From assembly GCA_003509065.1 (NCBI GenBank), contig DODG01000097.1, forward strand, positions 1-5,146: a stretch of 5,146 bases of DNA, given 5' to 3'. Source of the DNA: Acidobacteriota bacterium (lineage in GTDB: Bacteria > Acidobacteriota > Vicinamibacteria > Vicinamibacterales > UBA823). Every line of letters starts with the position of its first letter. The first letter of the stretch is position 1. Below, piece after piece: positions 1 through 5,146 of the stretch. Both the position numbers and the translations under genes were made by a program. Below the pieces are notes generated by a model. The model was not told the DNA's origin, did no database searches, and was given only the letters and a program-made list of their open reading frames with translations.

Positions 1-188
1 CAGCGTCGCATGGGACTGCCAATTTCTACGATCGCCGCGTGCCCGTCGTTTTGTTTGGGGCGAATATCAAGGCCGGCCGGTATGCTTCAGTGGCGTCACC
101 GGCAGACATTGCACCGACCATGGCCCATTTGGTCGGTGTCACGTTGGCACAAGTTGATGGTCGAGTGCTTGCGGAGGCTCTTCAATGA
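1..188 (+). CDS. Alkaline phosphatase family protein (type I phosphodiesterase/nucleotide pyrophosphatase-like), C-terminal fragment
   Basis: Only the last 61 codons are present (in frame from base 3, TGA at 186-188); the gene starts before the window. The translation runs ASHGTANFYDRRVPVVLFGA, then a G-R-Y segment, then SPADIAPTMAHLVGV, and ends in DGRVLAEALQ. This order (S-H-G-T, Y-D-x-x-V-P-V-V-x-x-G, a D-I-A-P-T helix, D-G-R-x-L at the end) is typical of the C-terminus of PafA-like alkaline phosphatases and related phosphodiesterases. The His of S-H-G-T (codon at 9-11) sits where the family has a C-terminal zinc ligand. Such enzymes are normally exported and hydrolyse phosphate mono- or diesters using a Thr/Ser nucleophile and two zinc ions. 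The nucleophile and signal peptide are outside the window, so mono- versus diesterase activity cannot be decided. A sulfatase-like member of the superfamily is the main alternative. The stop overlaps the next start, suggesting translational coupling. Confidence 0.85.
   Translation, partial: ASHGTANFYDRRVPVVLFGANIKAGRYASVASPADIAPTMAHLVGVTLAQVDGRVLAEALQ
173..177 (+). promoter_or_regulatory. Ribosome binding site of the M48 peptidase gene
   Basis: GGAGG lies 7 bases before the ATG at 185, inside the last codons of the phosphatase gene. It supports the start at 185 over the second ATG at 191, which would have a spacing of 13 bases. It also shows that the two genes are read from one message. Confidence 0.75.
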
Positions 189-1429
189 ATATGTATGCGG
201 TAATTATTTTGGCTGCGCTCCTTGGAGAGTATGTGCTCTCGACGATAGCGAGTTGGCTAAACGTACGCGCGATGTCCCCCAACGTACCTGACGAATTTGC
301 AGGGGTTTACGATGCCGAGCGGTATGCTAAGTCGCAAGAATACACTCGTGTTGGAACCCAATTTAGCTTGATCCACAACACCTTTCGTTTGGCCACGCTA
401 CTTTTATTTTGGCAGTTCGGTGGCTTTGGCTGGTTTGACGTATTGGTTCGTAGCCTGGGCGTTGGTCCGGTAGCAACGGGACTGATATATATCGGCGGTT
501 TATCACTGGCTTCGTACGTAATCGGGATGCCCTTCCACCTTTATTCCACGTTTAACATTGAGGAACGTTTCGGTTTTAACCGAACGACGGTAAGGACGTT
601 TGTGGCTGATCAATTGAAGCAATTGATTCTTCAAGTAGTGATCGGGGGCGCACTCGTGGGAGCAGTCCTCTTTTTCTTTGACTGGGTGGGCTCGTGGGCT
701 TGGCTCTGGTGTTGGTTAACGGTTGTCATTTTTATGGTGCTGATGCAGTTTGTCGCGCCCACTTGGATAATGCCCTTGTTTAATAAGTTCACACCGCTTG
801 AGCTTGGCGAATTGCGTGAGGCGATCATGGCTTATGCGCGCACGGCTAAGTTTCCCCTCGAAGGGCTTTTCGTAATTGATGGGTCAAAGCGATCGACAAA
901 AGCTAATGCGTTTTTTACAGGTTTTGGCAAGCGCAAGCGGATTGCTCTGTACGACACACTGATTGAACAACAGACCACAGAAGAAGTGGTCGCGATTGTG
1001 GCACACGAAGTCGGCCACTATAAACGCAAACATGTGTTTGAGCGGATGGCGTTGAGCATCGTCCACACGGGACTTATGTTCTGGTTGTTATCGTTTTTTC
1101 TTGAACAACCTGCGCTGCTAGAAGCGTTCGATGTTCACGAGCCGTCGGTTTATGCAGCACTTCTATTTTTTGGATTACTATTCACGCCAGTAGAACTTGC
1201 CCTCTCGGTTCTCGTGCTCGCCCGATCGAGGCAAAACGAATTTGAGGCGGATGCATTTGCTGTGACGACGACGGCTGGATGTGAGCCGCTTGTAAATGCA
1301 CTAAAGCAGCTTAGCGTTCAGAATCTTGCAAACCTGACTCCGCATCCGCTTACGGTCATGCTAGGCCACTCGCATCCACCACTGCTCCGTCGAATTGAAA
1401 TGTTACGAGCTGAAGCGGCACAACTGTAG
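185..1429 (+). CDS. M48 family metallopeptidase, Ste24-type CAAX prenyl protease 1 homologue
   Basis: A complete 414-residue integral membrane zinc protease. The zinc site is visible as HEVGH at residues 274-278 (H274 and H278 ligands, E275 catalytic) and the E-F-E-A-D motif at 352-356 (E352 third ligand, D356 conserved). Other Ste24 landmarks are present in order: FNIEERFGFN (123-132), PLFNKFTPL (197-205), SKRSTKANAFFTGFGKRKRI (234-253), and HSHPPLLRRIEML near the end (395-407). About seven hydrophobic segments (roughly 4-25, 66-80, 95-120, 148-166, 171-192, 289-306, 322-346) match the Ste24 barrel topology, with an N-terminal CAAX-protease domain followed by the M48 domain. In eukaryotes Ste24 trims prenylated CAAX proteins. 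Bacteria generally lack such substrates, so cleavage of misfolded or stalled membrane proteins is the likelier role (inference). The length is normal and no key residue is missing. The start overlaps the phosphatase stop by 4 bases, and the next gene follows after 36 bases. Confidence 0.95.
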   Translation: MNMYAVIILAALLGEYVLSTIASWLNVRAMSPNVPDEFAGVYDAERYAKSQEYTRVGTQFSLIHNTFRLATLLLFWQFGGFGWFDVLVRSLGVGPVATGLIYIGGLSLASYVIGMPFHLYSTFNIEERFGFNRTTVRTFVADQLKQLILQVVIGGALVGAVLFFFDWVGSWAWLWCWLTVVIFMVLMQFVAPTWIMPLFNKFTPLELGELREAIMAYARTAKFPLEGLFVIDGSKRSTKANAFFTGFGKRKRIALYDTLIEQQTTEEVVAIVAHEVGHYKRKHVFERMALSIVHTGLMFWLLSFFLEQPALLEAFDVHEPSVYAALLFFGLLFTPVELALSVLVLARSRQNEFEADAFAVTTTAGCEPLVNALKQLSVQNLANLTPHPLTVMLGHSHPPLLRRIEMLRAEAAQL

Positions 1430-1452
1430 TCGAGCGTGAAGTAGCAGTAAAA

Positions 1453-1458
1453 GGGGAG
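1453..1458 (+). promoter_or_regulatory. Ribosome binding site deciding the TTG start of the M28 peptidase gene
   Basis: GGGGAG lies 7 bases before the TTG at 1466-1468. It is the only good Shine-Dalgarno match near the 5' end of this frame. It supports the TTG start, which gives a complete basic-plus-hydrophobic export signal. The first in-frame ATG, at codon 19, would remove that signal. Confidence 0.7.
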
Positions 1459-1465
1459 TGTCATA

Positions 1466-3109
1466 TTGACGAAATATGTGCTGAACCGTCGAGGTGTCTT
1501 CTGGCTGACATGGCTGGTGATGGCATGCGGTGCGGCACATGGTTGCTCAACGCCTTCCCAGGAGATAAGTGTTGATTCGTTGATGTCACACATCCAGCAA
1601 CTGTCGTCGGATGAGTTTGAGGGGCGCTCTCCTGGAACTAAAGGTGGAGTAAAAACTGTTACTTATCTTACTGACCAGTTCCGCTCACTTGGGCTGGAGC
1701 CTGGTAATCCTGATGGCACTTATGTTCAACCGGTTCCACTTGTGGGAATTACGCCTCGGATTGGAGAGGCGCTACAGGTGCAACCTCAGAATGGCAAAGT
1801 TGTTTTCCTTGAACCAGGTGCTGACTACGTAGCGTTTACGAAGCGGGTTGTTGATCGTGTAGAACTGGACGGAGAACTTGTTTTCGTTGGGTACGGCGCA
1901 GTTGCGCCGGAGTACGACTGGAATGATTTTAAGGATGTGGATGTGACGGGCAAGGTGTTGCTCATGCTCGTTAACGATCCGCCGGCCGCCGGCCTCTTTG
2001 GGGATGAGGCGATGACCTATTATGGACGCTGGACCTATAAATTCGAGATGGCCGCACTGCGTGGTGCCGCGGGTGTGTTTGTCATTCACGAAACCGATCC
2101 CGCGGGTTATCCATGGGAGGTAATTGGCAGCGCACCGTATGGAGAACAGTTTGATTTAGTAGTCGAGGATCGTAATAGGGGTCGTGTTGCTGTGGAAGGA
2201 TGGATACAAAACACTGCGGCCGACTCGATTTTTCAAATGGCAGGTCTCGACTTTGAAACGTACAAGAAGGCGGCTGCGGAACGTGACTTCAATCCGGTAC
2301 CACTCGGGATTACAGCACGACTGACGATAGACAATACACTTCGTACTGTAGATTCAAACAATGTGGTCGCCATGATTAAAGGAGTAGATGCCCCTGACGA
2401 GGTGGTGATTTACGTGGCGCATTGGGATCATCTGGGACGTGACGCTACTCGGCAGGGCGATCAAATTTTTAATGGTGCATTTGACAATGCCAGTGGAACT
2501 GCAGGCTTACTTGAGCTTGGTAGCGCGTTTGCTGGGGTGGCCGATCAGCTTCGTCGCAGTGTGGTATTCCTTGCTGTGACCGCGGAGGAACAGGGACTAT
2601 TAGGTTCACGGTTCTATACTAGGCAGCCCCTCTACCCATTAGCGAAAACGGTCGCAGTCATTAATATGGATGGACTTAATCCATTTGGCATCACTCGAGA
2701 TCTGACTGTGATTGGCATGGGACAGTCCACACTCGACGACTTGGCACACCAGATAGCTGAAATACGAGGCCGAGTCTTACGACCCGACTCTGAACCGGAA
2801 AAGGGTTTTTACTATCGTTCGGATCATTTCGAATTTGCCAAGGTTGGTGTTCCGGCATTTGACCCGCATCGAGGTGTCGAGATTGTTGGTAAGTCCGAAC
2901 AATGGGGTATTGAAATGCGGGATCGCTACACCAATGAGGATTATCACCAAGTATCAGACGAGGTGAAACCCTACTGGGATCTCGCAGGTGCGGTTAAGGA
3001 TTTGGAGTTTTTTTATGAGATGGGATATTCATTAGCGACGGGTGATTCTTGGCCGGAGTGGAGTGAATCAAGTGAGTTTCGTGGAATTCGAGAGCCGGGT
3101 AGGAACTAA
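1466..3109 (+). CDS. Exported M28 family zinc metallopeptidase with PA domain (putative lipoprotein)
   Basis: A 547-residue predicted extracytoplasmic aminopeptidase-type enzyme. The N-terminus has basic residues (K3, R8, R9), a hydrophobic stretch at about 11-20, and two cysteines that could be lipidated: C21 after V-M-A, or C27 after A-H-G. Neither is a perfect lipobox. An ISVDSLMSHIQQLSSDEFEG segment with GRSPGTKGG (35-61) is the usual lead-in of these proteins. A protease-associated (PA) domain spans about 130-250, with GYGAVAPEYDWNDF and a GKVLLMLVNDPP strand. The M28 catalytic domain follows with every expected residue: H319 and D321 (AHWDHLG), D340 bridging (FDNASG), E374 general base and E375 ligand (TAEEQGLLGS), D402 (NMDG), and H454 (RSDHF). 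The family uses two zinc ions to remove N-terminal residues or split peptides; substrate preference cannot be read from sequence. The start is TTG with a good ribosome binding site. The gene sits 36 bases after the M48 gene, probably in the same operon, and may supply amino acids from peptides. Confidence 0.93.
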   Translation: MTKYVLNRRGVFWLTWLVMACGAAHGCSTPSQEISVDSLMSHIQQLSSDEFEGRSPGTKGGVKTVTYLTDQFRSLGLEPGNPDGTYVQPVPLVGITPRIGEALQVQPQNGKVVFLEPGADYVAFTKRVVDRVELDGELVFVGYGAVAPEYDWNDFKDVDVTGKVLLMLVNDPPAAGLFGDEAMTYYGRWTYKFEMAALRGAAGVFVIHETDPAGYPWEVIGSAPYGEQFDLVVEDRNRGRVAVEGWIQNTAADSIFQMAGLDFETYKKAAAERDFNPVPLGITARLTIDNTLRTVDSNNVVAMIKGVDAPDEVVIYVAHWDHLGRDATRQGDQIFNGAFDNASGTAGLLELGSAFAGVADQLRRSVVFLAVTAEEQGLLGSRFYTRQPLYPLAKTVAVINMDGLNPFGITRDLTVIGMGQSTLDDLAHQIAEIRGRVLRPDSEPEKGFYYRSDHFEFAKVGVPAFDPHRGVEIVGKSEQWGIEMRDRYTNEDYHQVSDEVKPYWDLAGAVKDLEFFYEMGYSLATGDSWPEWSESSEFRGIREPGRN

Positions 3110-3162
3110 GGGTGAAGTTTCCACGCATTTCTTTTTGAAAAACAACAATCCAATGTCGTGCA

Positions 3163-3197
3163 ACCCGCATCACCACGAGAGTCGAGCGCCTGCGGGT
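3163..3197. repeat. Inverted repeat in the convergent spacer, possible weak bidirectional terminator
   Basis: ACCCGCA (3163-3169) and TGCGGGT (3191-3197) are perfect 7-bp complements around a 21-base loop. The repeat lies in the 103-base spacer between the converging M28 gene (stop at 3109) and the Spy-like gene (stop at 3213). The position suits transcription termination. However, the loop is long and no T-run directly follows the stem on either strand; on the minus strand a T-rich stretch comes only about 20 bases later. The rest of the spacer shows nothing I can name. Chance pairing is a real alternative. Confidence 0.3.
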
Positions 3198-3212
3198 CGT
3201 CATCTATCAGGG

Positions 3213-3788
3213 TTATCGACGAGGGCGACGGGATCGGCGAGGCCGCCGGTCTTGCGGACGACGTTCCCGGTTGCGATCCATAAACTCTCTTCCGTCAGGC
3301 ATCCATCTGTCCATGCGAGGTCCACGCCTCGCTTGAGGTTTTCTAGCTTTATCCTGTTGGGCCGGTGTCAGTAATGCAAAGATTTCACTACGAAGCTTCG
3401 CAACTTCAAGCACGGACAGGTTGATGGTCTCTGCCAGCCTGTTACTGTGGTCTTTGATGTTTTCAATCACCGATTCGTCAATTGCCGTTCCGGTCGTGGC
3501 TTCCCGGAGTGCTTGACGAATTGGCACCGATTGTCGTCGGAGTTTCTGCAACTCGGCTCGATGCGTCTGGATAACTGTGCGAATCGATTCGCGCTGCGCA
3601 CGAGTTAAATCCAGTTGTCGGAGGCCAAGAATGCCTGCGCCACCATCTGGTCCACGACGGTCAAATCTTGGTCTTGGCTGAGAGCTCGCATCAACTATCC
3701 TGAGGGTGCCGTATCCCACAGTGCAAATAATTGTGCAAGTGATCACCCATCGAGCGAACTTGGAAGTCTGATACCTTACTTGTAACAT
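3213..3788 (-). CDS. Spy/CpxP-like LTxxQ-motif periplasmic protein with arginine-rich C-terminal tail
   Basis: A 191-residue protein starting at the ATG at 3788, which has AAGGAG 6 bases upstream. An in-frame ATG 13 codons earlier (3827) has no comparable site and would place a polar stretch before the signal. The N-terminus is basic and then hydrophobic (about residues 14-29, WVITCTIICTVGYG), which suggests a signal peptide or membrane anchor. Two LTxxQ motifs, LTRAQ at 61-65 and LTPAQ at 140-144, flank a charged, probably helical region. This is the hallmark of the Spy/CpxP/CnrX-like family of small periplasmic helical proteins, which act as ATP-independent chaperones or as sensors for envelope stress or metals. 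The last 43 residues (149-191) contain 18 arginines along with Asp, Pro and Met, which is far more basic than E. coli Spy or CpxP. A chaperone role is inferred from family only. The gene lies 107 bases downstream of the PD40 gene on the same strand, so co-transcription is possible. Confidence 0.8.
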   Translation of the reverse strand: MLQVRYQTSKFARWVITCTIICTVGYGTLRIVDASSQPRPRFDRRGPDGGAGILGLRQLDLTRAQRESIRTVIQTHRAELQKLRRQSVPIRQALREATTGTAIDESVIENIKDHSNRLAETINLSVLEVAKLRSEIFALLTPAQQDKARKPQARRGPRMDRWMPDGREFMDRNRERRPQDRRPRRSRRPRR

Positions 3789-3794
3789 TGCCTT

Positions 3795-3800
3795 CTCCTT
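3795..3800 (-). promoter_or_regulatory. Ribosome binding site of the Spy-like gene
   Basis: On the minus strand AAGGAG precedes the ATG at 3788 with a 6-base spacer. This decides the start codon in favour of the 191-residue form over the 204-residue form that would begin at 3827. Confidence 0.75.
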
Positions 3801-3895
3801 GATGGCATTCCAAGACAACAATGCCATGCATTTTACAATCCAATTATGTGACGATGCTTCGATAGGCTCCGTTTACCCACCATGAGCATTCATAG

Positions 3896-5146
3896 TCAAG
3901 GCGCGGGAATCCAGTCTAGGGTCAGTCTGATTTCATGAGGTGTCTGGGTAGGGCGCAGCATGACAAAGTGCTGTCCGTCAGCAGTCACGTCATAGTTAGG
4001 TAAGTTCCCGCCTGGGTCTCGGTCAAATCTCCTCTCAAACAATTGGTGTGGGGTTTCCACGACGAGTTCTGTGGTGAAGGCGATCTTAACGACGTGCATC
4101 TGATCGCCCCGGCGGAAGAATAATTCAGTTCCATTTAATGACCAGACTGGCTCATGACTTCGTTTCGGTGACACTGTCCAACGGTCGCCGGTCGCCGGAT
4201 AAGGTTGCAGGTAAATTTGGTCGACACCAGTTGCATCAGACACGTAGGCAATCCAGCGTCCATCGGGCGACAGAGCAGGCGATCGCTCATTAAACGGTGT
4301 TCTCACAATCTCTGAAACTAGACCGTCTGAAGAAAGGACCCCGATGTCCCGACCGCTATCGGGGTGGATAGTGTAGAACGCAAGTGAGTGTTCGTCGCGG
4401 CTTTGCGAAACCGGATTCTGCGGATCGTTGCTGGCGAGCAAGCGTGTTACCTCACCTGTGACTAGCGTTTTAGAAAAAATGTTTTGTGGTCCAAGTCTGT
4501 TGGACGCGAATATTAGAGAGTGTCCGTCACTGGTCCAGACGGGAGATCGGTTGTCGCTGCCCATTTCAGTCAGCTGTATCCATTGCTCTCGATCCTTGCT
4601 TTGTATCCAAGTTTCACGACCTAACACGTCAGCTTGGCGAACAATCGCCAGTCGTCCATCCTGCGGTGATAAGCGTGGAGTTGAATAGTGGCCGGGGTTT
4701 GGTGGAAAAGCCATTTCGGTAATCTTGCCATTTCGATCTACCCAGACTGGCTTGTTCTCTAAGACCGACGGTGCGGGTAGCGAAACTAGGGTACGAGTCG
4801 TGGAAAGGTCGAAATAAGCCTTTCCTAGTCGACCGAAGCTAGTCGTTGAAGTCAGCACACGTTCGTCAACAGTACGTGGTGATCCTTGAACAGTTAATTT
4901 TTTCGGATCAAACTCAATACTGAGCAACTCGTCATCAAAAGCGTAGACGAGATGTCCGGTTGGTAAGTATCGCGCACCTCCAGTTGCAGGCGTTAGGAGC
5001 GTCCATTGTTGTGATTCCTGACTGAGCATGGCTAGGCGGGCGTCGTGCCCTTTTCTGGTGATCGTGAACACTACACCTGCACCATTCGGAAGGATATGAG
5101 GCCAACCGTGCTCAAGTTCACCAACTTGGGTGTTGGGCTCGGTTAA
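3896..5146 (-). CDS. PD40/TolB-like beta-propeller protein, C-terminal part, probably the propeller of a Ser/Thr kinase
   Basis: The frame is open from the TGA at 3896-3898 to the window edge, giving 417 visible codons, so the gene is truncated at its 5' end. The GTG at 5071 is not the start: the 25 codons before it encode a conserved lead-in (L-T-E-P near the edge, then GWPHILPNGAGVVFTI). Repeated propeller blades with the PD40 pattern follow (numbered from the edge): PRLSPQDGRLAIV (157-169), SPVWTSDGHSLIFASNR (201-217), FNERSPALSPDGRWIAYVSD (285-304), EPVWSLNGTELFFRRGD (332-348), YDVTADGQHFVML (385-397). The segments GARYLPTGHLVYA (57-69), PVWVDRNGKI (133-142) and the L-T-L-D-W end are typical of acidobacterial proteins in which an N-terminal PknB-like kinase and a membrane segment precede an extracytoplasmic propeller. 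The kinase part is not visible, so a stand-alone propeller or a fusion to a winged-helix DNA-binding domain is possible. The propeller probably binds a ligand or protein partner; no catalytic residues are seen. Confidence 0.85.
   Translation of the reverse strand, partial: LTEPNTQVGELEHGWPHILPNGAGVVFTITRKGHDARLAMLSQESQQWTLLTPATGGARYLPTGHLVYAFDDELLSIEFDPKKLTVQGSPRTVDERVLTSTTSFGRLGKAYFDLSTTRTLVSLPAPSVLENKPVWVDRNGKITEMAFPPNPGHYSTPRLSPQDGRLAIVRQADVLGRETWIQSKDREQWIQLTEMGSDNRSPVWTSDGHSLIFASNRLGPQNIFSKTLVTGEVTRLLASNDPQNPVSQSRDEHSLAFYTIHPDSGRDIGVLSSDGLVSEIVRTPFNERSPALSPDGRWIAYVSDATGVDQIYLQPYPATGDRWTVSPKRSHEPVWSLNGTELFFRRGDQMHVVKIAFTTELVVETPHQLFERRFDRDPGGNLPNYDVTADGQHFVMLRPTQTPHEIRLTLDWIPAP

Noticed and set aside
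10..291. Plus-strand open frame of 93 codons at the left end
   Set aside because: It overlaps the phosphatase C-terminus and the M48 start in another frame, and its translation has no family features. The phosphatase frame explains the DNA better.
1484..1510. Twin-arginine (Tat) export signal in the M28 peptidase
   Set aside because: N-R-R-G-V-F-W has paired arginines but lacks the S/T-R-R-x-F-L-K consensus. A Sec-type or lipoprotein signal explains the segment as well.
1318..1593. Minus-strand open frame across the M48-M28 junction
   Set aside because: It is antisense to two well-supported genes, has no recognisable motif, and lacks a clear ribosome binding site.
1772..2089. Minus-strand open frame of 105 codons inside the M28 gene
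   Set aside because: It is a shadow of the PA-domain coding region; the sense frame carries conserved motifs and this one does not.
3042..3374. Plus-strand open frame running from the M28 gene end into the Spy-like gene
   Set aside because: It overlaps both genes in other frames, and its translation is low-complexity and unlike any family I know.
3789..3827. Longer form of the Spy-like protein starting at the ATG at 3827
   Set aside because: No Shine-Dalgarno site precedes 3827, whereas AAGGAG stands 6 bases before the ATG at 3788, which also gives a normal basic-then-hydrophobic signal.
3843..3848. Minus-strand CATAAT as a -10 promoter box for the Spy-like gene
   Set aside because: It matches the consensus at 5 of 6 bases and is well placed, but no TTGACA-like element lies 16-18 bases upstream, and such hexamers are common by chance. 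A promoter in this 107-base gap remains possible but is not shown.
1..5146. CRISPR array, tRNA or rRNA gene, insertion sequence, defence or toxin-antitoxin system
   Set aside because: No spaced direct repeats, transposase motifs, terminal inverted repeats, structural RNA signatures or small paired genes were seen. The window is almost fully explained by five ordinary coding regions.

Overview
This window looks like part of a bacterial chromosome, most likely from the Acidobacteriota or a related Gram-negative lineage. The base composition is moderate. I infer this from the mix of genes, not from a marker: a PafA/nucleotide-pyrophosphatase-like alkaline phosphatase, a PA-domain M28 peptidase, an LTxxQ (Spy/CpxP-like) protein, and a PD40 beta-propeller of the type found at the C-terminus of acidobacterial Ser/Thr kinases. 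There is no rRNA, tRNA, CRISPR array or mobile element that I can see.

Layout. Positions 1-3109 hold three tightly packed plus-strand genes. The first is the last 61 codons of an alkaline-phosphatase-superfamily enzyme. It overlaps by 4 bases (ATGA) a complete Ste24-type M48 CAAX-protease homologue (185-1429). After a 36-base gap comes a TTG-started, exported, PA-domain M28 metallopeptidase (1466-3109). Spacing and good Shine-Dalgarno sites suggest one operon. Positions 3110-3212 are a short convergent spacer with a 7-bp inverted repeat. On the minus strand lie an LTxxQ-motif Spy/CpxP-like protein with a strongly arginine-rich tail (3213-3788) and, upstream of it, the C-terminal part of a PD40/TolB-like propeller protein (3896-5146). 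The propeller gene's reading frame stays open to the window edge, so its true start lies outside.

How the genes may fit together. All five products are predicted to act in or across the cell envelope: phosphoester hydrolysis, membrane-embedded proteolysis, extracytoplasmic peptide hydrolysis, periplasmic chaperone-like binding, and possibly transmembrane signalling. The three hydrolases fit breakdown of proteins and phosphoesters and envelope quality control. This is inference from family and position.

I did not find a convincing undescribed system. The most unusual items are the arginine-rich extension of the Spy-like protein and the pairing of Ste24-type and M28 peptidases behind a phosphatase. 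Coding density is about 95 percent, and no gene-free stretch exceeds about 110 bases.
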